Origin: Takakia lepidozioides
Lineage: Eukaryota; Streptophyta; Takakiopsida; Takakiales; Takakiaceae
Direction of reading: 5' to 3'
NCBI GenBank assembly: GCA_030704615.1
Contig: CM060732.1
Span: forward strand, 28,067,053 to 28,131,052
Length of the DNA stretch: 64,000 nucleotides
Shown: positions 31,440-44,035 of the stretch, in pieces
Layout: every line of letters starts with the position of its first letter
Numbering within the stretch: position 1 is the first letter of the stretch
The notes under the pieces: generated by a model
Told to the model about the DNA's origin: nothing
The model's database searches: none
Seen by the model: the letters and a program-made list of their open reading frames with translations, nothing else
Translations under genes and position numbers: made by a program

Positions 31440-33748
31440 TGGCGCCGTAGTGTGGATTCCCCATGGCGTGGGGTGCACTTGGCTTGACTTGTATTTGAGT
31501 GACGAGTTTATATATGCATGAGTTTATGCTTCAGCTTTGTGAGCTCGCATGAGCTTGTGCTTGTATCCTTCTTCTTTATCACTCGAGAAAAATCAGCTCG
31601 TATCTGTGAGTGCTAGATACGAGTTAGTTGTAGCACTTGTGGTTTTTGCTTGAGAATGAGAGAAACCATGTTGTTATGCAAGGAGCACCGTGGAGCTCTT
31701 GGTTGTTAGAAGCGGAGGCGATGTGGGTTACGAGGTAGTAGACCTTGGCATTCGATCTTCAGCTTCAGAGATGAAAGCACCATGCTGCAGGTAATTCCAG
31801 AGCACCTTGATGGTTTTAGATTGTGTACATGCATGAGCAAGCACGATTGGAAAGAGGACCAGTCAAGAGCAGGTTAGAGTGGCTTTGGTAGCAAAGCTAA
31901 GAACTGGCCTTGGGAATGCGAGCTTTCATTGTGTGAAGGATTGCAAGACCAAGCGAAAGGGCTGATTTGACTTGGGGCAAATCAGTGCACTTTGTGGAGT
32001 ATGTTGAGATTGGGTTTCAATCTCGAGCTTTAGCATTGAGAGGGCTCTTGTCATGGCAAGAGCAGGGCTGGAACAGGAGCTAAGAGGTGCGGCAAGGCAA
32101 TGGAAATGTAAGCCTTAGGGTTTCAAGAGCTTGGCAAAGGCTGTGGAGTGCTTAGTCTTGTCTTAGAGAGCCTCAAGGAGCCAAGGAGCCAAGATAGGGG
32201 GCTGATACCTCTTGTGTGAAGAGATTGCATGTGTGGAGCATGTATTCAGCTCATTAAAGCTTCCATCTTCAAGCTTGGAGTGCAAGCAAAGAAGAGGGAA
32301 GGGCTGACTTCCCTTATGTGAGGGCAATGCATGTGTGGAGCATGCTTTCAGCCTGTTGAAGGCTTGTACTTTCAGGTTTGGGAGTGCAAGAAAGGAAGGA
32401 AGGGGCTGGTTTCCCTGTAGGGCATGTGTGGAGCATGTTTTCAGCCCGCTGAAGCTTGTATTTTCAGGTTTGTGAGTGCAAGAAATGAAGCAAAGGAGCT
32501 GATTCTCTTATGGTGAGAGTGGGGCATGTGTGAAGCATGCCTTCAACCCATTGAGGCTCTTGTTTTCAAGCTTTAGAGAGCTAGAACGGAAGGGCTAGGG
32601 CTGGTTTCCACTTGGGGTGAAATAAAAGCACTTGTAGGGCCTATGTGAGTTGGGGTTTCAACTTCAAGCTTGGAAGGAGCACAACTCTTGAAGCAGCAAG
32701 TGCATGGGCTGGATTAGGTGCGAAGGGCATGCTATGGTCAAGAAAAGCACATGAATGAGTGCCTACAAGGGCTGGAAGTCAGCCATGTTTGGTTAGTCGC
32801 CATAGGCATCAATGGCGCTATTTTGTGAGTTAAAATGAAGCTTGTGCACTTAGTTTCGGTTGCAAACATCTTCCTTTAGAACTAAAGCTACTATTGATGG
32901 TGTGTGGGGGCCATAAAGAGCAAGAATACCTTGTTGATTTCCTCACAGCCGCCATAGCTCGGTGCAAAGAAGCCTAGAGTCCAAGAGACACAAATTCTAG
33001 CTTGGCGTGGCTAAACCCCTTGGAGAAATGTGCTGGTCTGTGGTGGCCCGTGTTGACCTGTGGACGGCCTGTGCTGACTCGTGGAGGCACTGGTGGACTG
33101 CCTAAGGACTGGCATGTGGTCTTGAAGGCCAAATTTTGAAGCTCGTGGAGGGCGGTTTGAGGAGTATTTTCATGATATTCCCATGGTCATGCAAGTGAGG
33201 GAAGAGAGGAGATGAAGAGTGTTGGGATGAGGGCATGTTGGGGTTAGGCACTGCTTTAGCTTCTCTTCCTCGTAGTTTTCCACCCTCTCATTAGGCCAAG
33301 ACCTTTCCGTAGGTGGAGGCAAGAGTCAGTCCGGGTTTGGGCTGGGGTGTCCTTGCAGGAGCAACACCGTGGAGTTGTTTTTTGTGTTGGGGAGTTGTCG
33401 TTCTGATTTCTTATGTTTGGATCCCCTCCATACCTGCATGCTTGACTGTGCGCCATGTTAGTTTTGTGTGGGCGCTTGTTTTTATAGGTGATTGGTCTGG
33501 ATTTGATCACCGGCCAGTCCTAGAGCATGCTGTCGATGGTGAGGCTGGGGTGATGACCAGTCAGACCATCATTGTTTCTCTTGTGGTGAGGTTGGAGGTG
33601 ATGACCAGCCAGCCATAGGAGTGTTTGCGGTGGATGCAGGTGCAGGTGTAGGCTATGTTAGGAACCTAGTATTCCAAACCATAAGCCGCAACAGGTTCTC
33701 TACCCGGTTACCTTGTGGAGAGGGGGTTAGGGACATGTTCATGACCGG
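31440..33748 (+). other. Probable leader/LTR region of the gag-bearing retroelement
   Basis: No coding frame of interest. Text rich in repeated GAGCTT, GAGCATG and CAAGCTT words leads into the gag frame at 33749. I could not delimit LTR ends (TG...CA) or a primer-binding site, and no second LTR copy is seen because the element is cut off at about 35520. The assignment is by position only. Confidence 0.35.
32215..32630. repeat. ~105-bp minisatellite, four units
   Basis: Four diverged tandem units, each with GCATGTGTGGAGCATG, then TTCAGCC(C/T)(A/G)(T/C)TGAAG or similar, TTTTCAGGTTT-like, GAGTGCAAG, and AGGGCTG(G/A)TTTCC. Tandem repeats of this kind occur in LTRs or leaders of plant retrotransposons. 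It lies upstream of the gag frame. Confidence 0.7.
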
Positions 33749-35520
33749 TTGAGTGTCAACACGGAGGTACCACTAGTTGCTGGGGACAGTGCCGGTTCGA
33801 GCACTAGCGATACTAGTGGGTACACGAGAGGAGGTGTGCGGTTTAGGCCACCTTCACCTCCTGTGTCTTCCACGGAAGGTTCTGATTCAGATTGTGAATC
33901 AGGAGGACTCACACCGGCGGTGCAAGTTGTTTCCTTGCCATTGTTGTGGGACACAATGGAGGAGATATATGGAGCTACCAAGGGGCCAGGAAGGTACTCT
34001 GGGGCGGTGGGCACCATCGAGTTGGATGATTTCATTCAGGAGTTTGATAGTTGGTGTGACTTGCAGCAAATGTGCAATCCACAACTGTTTACGCCTTTTA
34101 TGGCATGGAAGGGGCTATTTCAACACTTTGAGGGGCCGCCTATGGATGATTATCATGAGTTCAGGCGGGGGCATGAGGTTGAGATCGAGGAGTGGAGGAT
34201 GTACTGGTCACCCGACTATGTCTCCATCACTAGGGGCACTAAAGCCACGAGGGCAATGGCTACACCTGCAGCTGCACTGGCAGCTTCAACAAGCAGTAGT
34301 GGGGCTAGTGGGACTGGTGGTACCGTAGCTATGATATCCACCCAAGCCACTACCGCACCAGCACCAGTACCCGTGCCTGCCTTCAACCCTGTTGTGGAGT
34401 TCTTCGAAGAGTTGAGAGGGAACTACCAAAGGGTGAGGACAGAGAAGTTGCGAAGCTTGCAAGAGTTCCAACGGAAGCCTACTGACAGCTTGAGGGAGGC
34501 TTTCACTCGCATGAGGCGCTTGATAAATGTAACCCAAAGGGTTACGGAAGCTCAGGCAGTCCATTTTTGGTATGGGATATTGGACAAGAAGCTGAGGAGA
34601 AGGGGGCGGGATGCAACTCTCCTACAAGCGGCCCAACCCACTTTAGTAAACGTGTTTTTGCTGGCAGAGCGGATAGAGCTCAATATGGTGGAGGAACGAG
34701 TGGTCATGGTGGGATTTGCTAAGGAGACACCACGGGGTAGTGGTGCTCCTAGCCAACCACTACCTCAACGTGCTCAAGGCAACATGGGGGTCCAGGTGAA
34801 AGCCAGGGAAGGACAGAGAGGACCTCAGATGTAGGGGTCTCTCCCTTCATTTGCAAGCAAACAACGGGCGGAGGTGGTGTGTTGGACATGTGGAGGATCC
34901 CATGTCAAGAAGGATTGCCCAGAGGGAGGCAAAGGGCCGGCATATGCATAGTCTACACAGTTGCAGTGTGGGCATTGTGGCAAGCACGGGTATGGAGAGG
35001 CCCAGTGTTATGGTTTGCATCCTGAGTTGCGCCCAGGCCAGTTCCAAGGGAACAATGGTGGCCGGGGGCGAGGTGGAGCAGCCCAGAGAGGACGAGGTGG
35101 CCAGGCACGAGGGGCAAGCCAAGGGCAAGCTCAACATGGCCAAGGACGCGGAGGTCAGGGTGTTGACCAAGGCATGGCCAACCGGCTTCAGCAGCTAGAG
35201 CAGAGGCTCGCTGCCATGGCTACAGCTCATGTGGTACCAGCTCCAAGGCCGGATGGTCCACCTCTGGCTCCTGAGGAAGGAGATATGGGAGGCATGAGAT
35301 TCATGTGTGGGGCAACACTACCACTAGTGCAAGTGGAGTCGGCGGCGGCAGTGACCCGAAGAGCAACACAAGTTCCTGAGCCACGAGGTGTAGAGGTGGA
35401 GTTGGATCCACAGCGTGGGGAAGCAAGCCGTCAGGCCAGGCTTCCTCAGTCATTCATATTGGCGGAGACAGTGTCGACGCCATCCATGGCACCTAGTTCT
35501 CGCCCGACTGTGCACAACAG
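33749..35520 (+). mobile_element. Retrotransposon gag polyprotein, broken and truncated
   Basis: One frame interrupted by two stops (TAG at 34832 and 34949). The first part has an acidic Ser/Gly-rich head. A gag region of the retrotransposon-gag type follows (FFEELRGNYQRVRTEKLRSL, QEFQRKPTDSLREAFTRMRR, AVHFWYGILDKKLRR). After the first stop come a CCHC-like knuckle (CWTCGGSHVKKDC) and, past the second stop, another (CGHCGKHGYGEAQCY) with a GRGRGG-rich basic tail. The frame ends near 35520, where PPR-derived sequence begins, so protease, RT and integrase are missing. The nonsense changes mean it is inactive. Confidence 0.75.
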
Positions 35521-36316
35521 GGGCATAGGATGGAGGCTTTGGAGACCTATGAGCAAATGAGGGGGGAAGGGATGAAGCGCGACCACATAATGTTTGTGTG
35601 CAAGCCTGGTAGCCCTGGAAAAGGGCAAAGAACCATGGTTGCATGTCAATCTGAAATTGTACCAGATGTGATTCTGGACACTGCCCTTGTGGACATGTAT
35701 GCCAAATGTGGGAGCATTGAGGATGCGGAGGGAGTGTTCAACACTATGGCTAAATGAGATGTGGTGTCGTGGAGTGCAATGCTTGCAGGGTATACACAGC
35801 AGGGGCGCGGGGCCTTGGAGACCTATGAGCAAATGATGGGGGAAGGGGTGAAGAACAACCACATCACGTTTGTGTGCGTTTGCAATGCTTGTGCAAGCCT
35901 GGCAGCCCTGGAAAAGGGCAAAGAGGTGCATGGTGACATCATCAAAGCTGGAATTGTACCAAATCTCATTCTGGACACTGCCCTGGTGGACATGTATGCG
36001 AAATGTGGGTGCATTGAGGATGCAAATGGAGTATTTGACAATGTGCAGGCTGAACAAAATGTGGTGTCGTGGAACACGATGATTGCAGGATATGCCCAGC
36101 ACGGTTATCATAGGGAGGACCTGCAACTATTTGAAGGAATGCAAAAGAACGGTTTGAAGCCGGACAATATCACCTTTATAAGTGTTCTCTCTACATGCAG
36201 CGACATTGGCCTACTGGATGAAGAAAGACACTTCTTCGATTCCCTTAGTCAAGATCATGGTGTCACTCTGACAGTAAAGCACTTTGGCTGCATGGTGGAT
36301 CTTCTTGGACAATTAT
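35521..36316 (+). pseudogene. PPR pseudogene, truncated at both ends
   Basis: P-L-S PPR repeats: MEALETYEQM with a shifted frame, [19 protein letters not shown], an in-frame stop at about 35757 (TMAK then stop), [93 protein letters not shown] and HFGCMVDLLGQL, then a stop at the start of E-like sequence. The 5' side abuts retroelement gag and the 3' side abuts a LINE end. Repeat codons are well kept, so the damage looks recent. Confidence 0.82.
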
Positions 36317-36745
36317 GATCAACAAACCAAGAAAAGATCAATCAACTGCCCTGTTTTCGAAACCCTCAGGGCATCCACACTGTGGCATCTTTGGAAAATT
36401 AGATGCAATAAGGGTATCACCACCTCAATCTCTGTTCTGTTGACTTGTGTCTTTCTGGATCTGCAAACTGAAGCTAGGAAGGCTTGGTCCAAACTGTGTG
36501 CAGACATTCAACCAGATGGCGGAAATGCGACAGGGAAACATAGGGCTTTCCAACAAACCTGAGCTAGACAGGGAATCATTTGTAGCAGTCCTACGCCGGA
36601 ACACTGTTACTGGAGCGACCTCCCCCCTCCAGCCTGGCGGGACCTCAGGGCACCTCTCCACATTTTCCCCCGAGTTTGAGCGGGAGGTTATCTGGAAGCA
36701 TGTGAAGCCTTCCACGACGGCCTCCAAACTACATTACAGATAGAC
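36317..36745 (+). mobile_element. L1-type LINE C-terminal end
   Basis: Encodes CPVFETLRASTLWHLWKIRC and VFLDLQTEARKAWSKLCAD, then frame-broken tail sequence. The same text occurs on the minus strand at 37.4-37.7 and 52.4-52.6 kb, where it follows the zf-RVT region of an L1-type LINE. This is a second LINE family, distinct from the CT-tailed one. Confidence 0.7.
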
Positions 36746-36789
36746 TACAAACACCTTCTCTTCTACTATGCTTCAGAAAGGTCAACGGC

Positions 36790-37062
36790 CTAATTACTCT
36801 CGACATCCCCTCCTCCCTTGTCGTGTTGGATTGTCTTGCAAACCTGTGCCTGCTGGTGCTCAGGTAGGCGCTCTGCTGATGGCGGGAACCACTGTGATGT
36901 CAGGGCATTTATTGCAGCATTTCGTTGCTCCAGGAGGATTTCCTTGTCTCGTTCAAGTTGCTTCTTGTCTTCTATCAGTTTCTTATTCACGTTAGAGACC
37001 TCCTCAATTTTCCCTCTCATCTCCTCAGTTAACCTTTGGAGTTCTTGAGGTGGGGGGTTCAC
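36790..37062 (-). other. Coiled-coil-coding fragment
   Basis: A minus-strand frame of 90 codons begins MNPPPQELQRLTEEMRGKIE and continues with heptad-like Leu/Ile/Lys spacing (NVNKKLIEDKKQLERDKEIL), then loses pattern. It is probably a captured exon or part of a decayed gene. It lies between two LINE fragments and I do not recognise its source. Confidence 0.35.
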
Positions 37063-37229
37063 AATATGTCAGTCAAGCAAAACTGCTTACAACATTAACT
37101 TGTCACCAGGCCTGAATTCAGACTATTTGCGAGCTTAACATTCCAAACCTGATATTCTTAGGGGGGTATGGTGAAGAAAGAGCGAGTAGGACTGAGAGAG
37201 GCCAGAGTGGGCCAAGAAGGGAGACGAAA

Positions 37230-38832
37230 TTAGAGCAGATAATTAAGAATTCTAACGATGGAAGTGGAGGCGCGCTGCAGAGGAGGACCTGATATGCTTC
37301 CAGTTGATCTCCGATCTTTCAAACTCTGGGGATGCTGAAGAGTAGGCCTCTGTGTCCCTCCCAGTAGGAGGGGATGTTCTCTGTCCAAATACAGGTGAGA
37401 TCATTAAGTGCAGCGACAAATGATTCCGAGGTGGGCCCAAGTTGTCTGGAAGGCATGGAGTAGTGCAGGCTGGCGCTCAGGTTTCCTAGCAGACTCTGCA
37501 CACAAAGAAGCCCACTCTTTTTTAGCTGCTACTTTGAGATCAAAGAAGACAAGAGTCAAAATAACAGTTGTGGATGTATTTTCCTTGTTGTAGATCCATG
37601 CACCTCGTCCTTTCCATATGTTCCAGAGAACTGAGTATCTTAGCACTTCAAAAACCGGGTAGTCCAGAGCTTTTGCTTTCCTTGTTTGACTGTAGTTGAG
37701 GAGGATTTTTCAAGGAACCAAGATTGAAGGGCTCCCAGTTTCTGTAGAATGTTTGGACCAAGGGTCAGATGGCCTCTGGTGCTAAGCACTGGAGTAGACG
37801 ATGCTCCAGGGATTCTATTGCTTGGTCAGCACAACATCCGCATGGGGTAGTAGCATTGAAGTTTAAATTGATGTATTGGCCCACCTTGAGGACTCTGTTG
37901 GCTAACTGCCACAGAAACGCACTTATCTTGGCAAGTTTTTTCTTCTCCCAAACTACTGACCAGATGCCCTTCCAATTTTCCTCGTTGAAGTTCTCATGAC
38001 TCCACCTACCCTCCCATTTTGTGGTGAGAGGTCCGGCTCGAAGTAAGGCTCTGTAACCCCGCCGAGCTGAGTATGAGAAAAGAGGATGAATCTCGCCATT
38101 GATTGTCCACTGCCACTCGGCAGGGTCTAATTGCAAAGATGCAATGCCCAAGTTTCCGACCAGAGTGAATGATTCCTTCCTGAGCCAGGTTAGCAAGGGA
38201 ATGCCCCCCGGGACAGATGGATTGAAGCTTTTTTCCGGGGAAGACAAGTGGCATATTCTAGCATGGATGGATTCCTGATTTGGAATTGAGATTATGTCTG
38301 AGCTAGTAAGGGAGAGGCTGCCAGAAAGCTCGTGAGCCTGAAAATTGTATCCAGAGATCGTAGATGGAGAGACCTCATAAACATAGATGACTTGTAAAGA
38401 TGGACTTTGTGGAAAAACCCATTGGTGTGGTCTGTGGGGGTCCGGGCCATCTTTGAGTATAAGTTTCCAGGTATCAGGGATTGATTGGCTGATGAGAGGT
38501 ATCCCCGAATGGAGACGATTCGCACCCAGAGCTCCTCTTAGGGATTGAGGGGAGTTGTCCCAAAGATGTTTAATTGTGGAGAAGCCTCTAGTTTCCCATG
38601 CAGCCGATCTTTTTGCAGAACCCCGGTCAGCCACAAATGGGCGAGGGTCATTAAGGAACAGGTGTTGTCTCAAGGTTTCATGGAAAGAAGAGGGCTCTTT
38701 TTTTACTAGAAAAGGTCTCAGGTCCACACTTGATATGTTGTACTTCACCACATAGAACCACACCACTGAGCTCATACTAGAAGCACATGAATAAAAACAG
38801 ATTTTCAAGCATACAATAGAAGGCGTAGTCAA
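37230..38832 (-). mobile_element. L1-type LINE, RT C-terminus and zf-RVT domain
   Basis: A 355-codon open frame holds the post-RT region of a plant L1-type LINE, ending in the zf-RVT module: KISAFLWQLANRVLKVGQYI, then CGCCADQAIESLEHRLLQC (C-x2-C...H...C). Downstream, in broken frames to about 37230, comes the C-terminal text shared with the 36.3- and 52.4-kb fragments (FEVLRYSVLWNIWKG-like). Endonuclease and RT catalytic blocks are absent, so the copy is 5'-truncated. The orientation opposes the neighbouring fragment at 36.3 kb. Confidence 0.8.
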
Positions 38833-39442
38833 TGTGTAACCTCCAAAAGTCTGTAATCAAGTTTTGTCAAGCGCAAGTGTTCCTACGCTATGTGCTAGTC
38901 CCGTTGCAGAAGTGTATCGATCTCGTTGTAACTCAGAGTGGCTGGGTGGATATAGAAGTCTCGTTTGGTATCACAAACCATCCTCATCAAAAATATGTAA
39001 TACAATGGTTGCATAGGACGAATTTGCCTCTTTTGCAAGACTTGTTGACAGCATGCCAACAAAATCGGGACGCGTAACTCGATTTTAAGTAAATCTAGAA
39101 AACCTTCAATTCCCTTTTATTGTAATTGGGCAAATGGGTGCAAAACAACACAAAATGATCTTGATCCTTTTGACTTAACAAAGAAGCTTGAATAGCATCA
39201 GGCCAGATAGATGTCACATTCCAGAAAAATACATGAAAGGGTGGGTGATAAGAGACAGTGAAAGACTAGTCGTATACCCTGACCTCCCCTCAGCAGCCAC
39301 TTCCAGAGCCTTGATTAGCTAGGTTTGAAAACAAGTTGTCCCAAGCCATTTCTATACATGGTTTTAATTTTTTGAAAGCACAGCTAGGAATCACTACTTT
39401 TAGGAGGTGGAATGGTTAAGCTGTCGTATGCTGCTGCTCATG

Positions 39443-42400
39443 TTAGCGCGGAAGAGTGCGTGTAAGGAACGGCAGATCAATCACAACCCCAGACACACCT
39501 TTTACATCAACATGAAGGCCCACACCACCTGCCTTCCTGCGTATGTAGGCTAGCCCAACATGTGAGTGTTGAGAAGCCTTCCCAGCCTCCACACAGCTTG
39601 TCAGCTTCCCTACCTGCACCCTCCCAAACTCGCCGTTAGTCATGAACCAAACATTTACTAAATGGTTAATTCTGATGCTTTATACCGACATGTCACTCTC
39701 CTGCCATCCAGTCCCCCTTCCTTTCAGATGCCGTGTAGCTGTGAATGCCAGTAAAAGGAAATTTCACAATAAGAATGGAAGTGGGAATACACATGCAAAC
39801 CTTAAGACCATCATGAAAGAGAGTACATCCAGGCTCAGCAGGGCCATCCAAGAGCACTCCCCACAGTTGTTGCTTCACACCATCGTAGGTGATTAGCCTT
39901 GCTATGGTTTCTTGCCCGATGTAACACCCTGCAATCTCCCATACAATTATTTCCATCACATTCAATTTTGTCTTCTCGCATTTGTTCCTTGGATTTAATT
40001 TTTTATTAATCAAGCATTCCAAGCTAAAGGCCTCCTCAGAAGCTACCAAATTGAGACAACACAGTTGATTCACTATCAATGAAAACTCAAAGTTTGCAAT
40101 GTACTGATAGCAGTCAATATTGGGTTGGTTGAGCAGCGTTTAGAAATTGCATTGTAGGACTTGAGCATCCATGGAGCGTTAATTGGGTGAATCTGTTTAT
40201 TGTGAATTGTTTGCTGGGATTTTCAGTTGCATAGAGACCAACAAATGCTCTTTATAAAAACTTCCATGCACCAACATGGCAAAGAAAGTCACCAACTCAC
40301 CTTGATCGGAAAACAACTCATTACTTGCAGAAAACAGAGAGTCGAGGATACCTTTAGTTATTGATATGGTGTGGCATAGCCCTGCCTCCAGTGCATTGAA
40401 CTCATCAGTTAGCTCCTTCCCAGCTGAAGGCCTTCCTGATGCCCACATGACCAGAAATTCCAGGCCTACATCAGGTGAATCTTCTCAGAGAAAAATTTGC
40501 ATTTAAGCGCATCAAAGCAACAAACAAATCTTTCTCATTACACTTGGAAAGCATATGCAGCAAACTGTTCAGGCATGCATGCTGGATGCTCGATAGACAC
40601 AACTACCTCGCCAAACACGTAATCGCTCCCAGGCAGCAGCACCCATGGGCACAGCCCCCGCATTTAGGATTGCCTCCCAAACCAAGCCAGCAGTAGAAGT
40701 AGACAGGAGAAGTGAATAGCCTGGACCTGCCAGGCCATCCCCTACTGCCACTGTCACTGGTGTTCCTTCCACCTGCATCCCCTCAATTCCATGTTCTTGT
40801 CAGAAACTGGTTTACCGGAACCTTTCTCCAACAGCAATTCATTCTCTGAACTCAGTTGACCACTCATGCACATCTTGAATGGCAGAGGCCATTCCTTATT
40901 GCAGCTTCTTCCCCCATCCCTGCCAATTGACAAAAACAGAAAAAACACAGTATAATGGTAGGGTACATATATATTATAAGGTCTGTAAGAAAAAGAAGGA
41001 ATCACAGCTCACCGCATAATGCATGTGGGTACCATATGGCTGGCCTTTAATTGCCCCTAAATTTAGCTTCTCCAACACCTGTGGCCACACCAGCACCTCA
41101 ACGCACAGAGGTAACAGCAGAAAGTACATGACATCTTCGTGTCAAATTCATCTACCTCAGCTAGTTCTGTCTTTGTCTGGTTGTGCATGTGTGGTTGTGT
41201 AAATTTGCTGTAGGTTTGTGCATGCATGTTGAGAGGGACTCCACAATTGACGAGGGAAAAGCGTGCAAGGGTACCTGGTCACACTGAGGCCCTACAAGGG
41301 AGAAGAAGTAAGTCTTCTCGGTGATGTCCTCCACCTCACACTTGTCAGCAAAGAAAATGTACCTTACATCCCACCCCCCACCCTAATTGCTTCTCAGATA
41401 TTTCAAATTGTAACCGTCAGTATCACTATCATGTAAAGAGCCTCCAAGCAAGAGAGAAACAAGAGTATATAATCCACAGTTACTGTTCAGTTTGAAATTC
41501 TGCACCTAGAGGCCCTCTCTCTTAAGCACACGGGCTACAATACCAACATCAAGGTGGGAGTAGAGAGGACCCACTTGTTGAGGAGAGCAAGCAGAGAATG
41601 GCGAGTACTTGGTGACACCAGAAGGATGACTGCCGTCTTCTGCAGTAGTAAGGCCAATAAAGTTCCATGACCACCCCTCACTACCCTCAAAGAGGTGCAA
41701 TCACCCTGGATAATTACCAGCTACCACTTGGATAACTCCACAAACAGAAGACATTATGGTTTATAGCAAAACTTTGTTGTTTATTTCACACTGACATACC
41801 CTGAAAGGATCTTCGTCAAGTGAAAGTGATCCATCAGCAGCTCCTCCAAGGGCCAACATCTTGGGTCCTTCAAGTTTCTGCCCTTGCAACAGTCGATTTC
41901 TTGAAGTGCAAAGCTCTATCACTCTCTCACTAGCCCCTCCTCAGAGGTCTCTCAAAGGTGACCCTGAAGATAAACTTCAATTTCTTTTGTTGTCTATAGC
42001 TGGTGATGTAACAACAGGTCTTAGACTACTTATCCAACTTACAACACTACTCACACCATTTGTAGCAAGGTGTAACTGCCACCCCTAAAGAGAGTCCAAG
42101 GATGAAATTCGAAAAGAATTTGCCAGTGAAAAGTTTGCACTTCTGGAAAGAGAAAAAGAAGGGCTCACCATAAACCAGGCAGTAGCTAGTTCAATAGTCC
42201 TGCCAGTGGGTGTCACGAACACTGTGTCACACCCCTGTACATCCATCCCGTGCCTTTGTCACTGTAATGTTTTTTCTCTTTCGCACATGCCTCTACTTGC
42301 AGTCCGCATCACATCAGCTTCATGCACTCACTCAACCCCCTCCACCCACTCCTGGAACTAATATGGATGAGAAGTATAAAGGGTGCAACAGACAAAGGTG

Positions 42401-42968
42401 TGCATACCTGCCCTTCCTTTCGAGATTGGAAATCAGCAGTGCTCTGATTGTGAAGAAAGCGTATGCGATCCTCCCCTGTGACTACCCACCATTCCAGTTT
42501 ACAAAGTTAGTTGTCACAATGTCCATGTCCATCTAGATGTGGACGAATAAAAAAAAACTTACATGACAACATGGTCCACCAAATTGAGACAACAAACACA
42601 TTGTAGACTACTTGCACAAAAGAAAGTCTTATTATATCAGGACAATCTATACACTAAGCTGCTCACAAAAAGGCCTAACTTGCTTGATTGTCCCAATTCA
42701 GTAACATACCTCGCAGCCTGCCAAAGTGCGACATTTCCACAACCTGCCACATGTCTCACCCACCATAACCTTCAGAGTCACACAATATGTGTAATTAATC
42801 ACTCACCATCCTAAAGACATGCTCTTCATGAAGTAATAGAGGCACAGAAGTGAGAAGGGTACCCACCACAGCACCTGAGTCAGCAGCTACAAGTGCTTCC
42901 TCATCATTTCCAAAGGTCTGTACTATGCCATCATCAGAGAAAAGGGCACCCATGTCACTCATAATGGC
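39443..42968 (-). CDS. Plastid YgfZ/GcvT-like folate-binding protein (COG0354)
   Basis: Eleven exons: 42968-42867, 42743-42710, 42481-42408, 42234-42169, 41639-41575, 41362-41275, 41078-41013, 40772-40607, 40435-40352, 39928-39801, 39613-39443. They join in phase into 347 residues plus stop. Landmarks are VVEMSHFGRLRVTGEDRIRF, LHNQSTADF, GCDTVFVTPTGRTIELATAW, LLVSPSTRHSLLALLNKYIF, GQPYGTH and the YgfZ signature KGCYIGQE, which spans an exon junction. VGKLTSCVEAG and DLPFLTR follow. The family is related to glycine-cleavage T protein and binds folate; YgfZ/IBA57 members support Fe-S enzyme maturation, and the closest plant relatives are plastid proteins. The N-terminus is incomplete here; a transit-peptide exon may lie at 46501. 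Confidence 0.9.
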
Positions 42969-43304
42969 CTGCTCCAATCCCACACAGAAGAGCCTTTTAT
43001 GCAAGATGTACCGCAAACCACGCAACATGCAAGGAATGCAGTGGGTTGGTTGCATGCCATCCATGTTCCTCCCTACCCTCCAATGCACTTCAGCAAGCAA
43101 GATGTGCAACAGCTTATACTAAGGGCAACATAAACACCAGCCAAGGTGGAAGGAGTACAGCCATTTGCCTGCACTACAAATGAGGTGGTTATGTTACAGA
43201 GAGACGAGCAATAAATTTCATACGACTACAGCTATAAATTGATTAAAAATTGAATGCAAACAACAAAAAAGCATTGGTTGCCTAAAAGATGTAGATTAAC
43301 CTAA

Positions 43305-44035
43305 ACAACTCTCTCCTTCTCTCTCCCTGAAGTTAGGCCACAAGTTTAGGGTTTAGGGCCACAAGGCTACGGCAATTATGAGTACATTCTCTCTCTCTCC
43401 CCGAAGTTAGGCAGAAAACTTCCCTGAATTGTTTCCAGTCGGTGACATGGAGGAGGCCCTCATGGATGACCTCAAGGGTTTACCCAATCTCGACACTAGA
43501 CTGAAATTTAAACTCAGGGAGGGAAGTCTACAGATGCAAACAGATGCAAATGCCCATTGCGTGGGGAACCTGAAGACAATATTCATTTTCTGATGATTCA
43601 TTGTCTTGGGTACTCTCACCAGAGAGACCCTCTTCAAATCCATCAAGGGATTTGTGCTTGTACCTCTGTTTACCAACTTTGAAAATCTCGAGGCTGAGCC
43701 AGGTCCTTTTAGGGCCTAGTTATTGGGCATATTACACACAGCAGATTGATGCTTGTGTAAAGGGATTTCTAGAGGATATATTGAAAACTCAGATCAATTG
43801 TCCCTTTCAAGGTAACTCATACTACCGGCATCAGCCCCTGACAAAGGTAGTTTCTGTCCCTTTGTACAAAGCGAGAGAGACAGAGCTTGTCTTGTCTATT
43901 CCAGACTAGATCAAAAGTTTATAGACAACAACAGCTTCGCTCAAAGTGGGCGCGGGGTCAATGGCCACAAGGCTACGGCAAACAACGTCTTATGAGTACA
44001 CACTCTCTCTCCCTCTCTCTCTCTCTCATGAAGCC
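43305..44035 (+). mobile_element. CT-tailed LINE fragments, head to tail
   Basis: A LINE tail module at about 43357-43400 (GGCCACAAGGCTACGGCAAT, then a CT run) is followed at once by a 5'-truncated copy starting at the EVRQKTSLN codons. It runs through TRLKFKLR, the EDNIHFLM zinc-knuckle-like remnant and DACVKGFLEDI, and ends in the tail module and CT run at about 43959-44030. Frames are broken. The junction CT run then EVRQKTSLN is the same as at 1741. Confidence 0.78.

Noticed and set aside
32215-32630. Possible CRISPR-like or coding tandem repeat
   Set aside because: The units diverge along their whole length, have no spacers and contain no long open frame.
41506-41700. Minus-strand frame LFEGSEGWSWNFIGL as a separate gene
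   Set aside because: It is an off-frame shadow of the YgfZ-like exon at 41639-41575 and its flanks.
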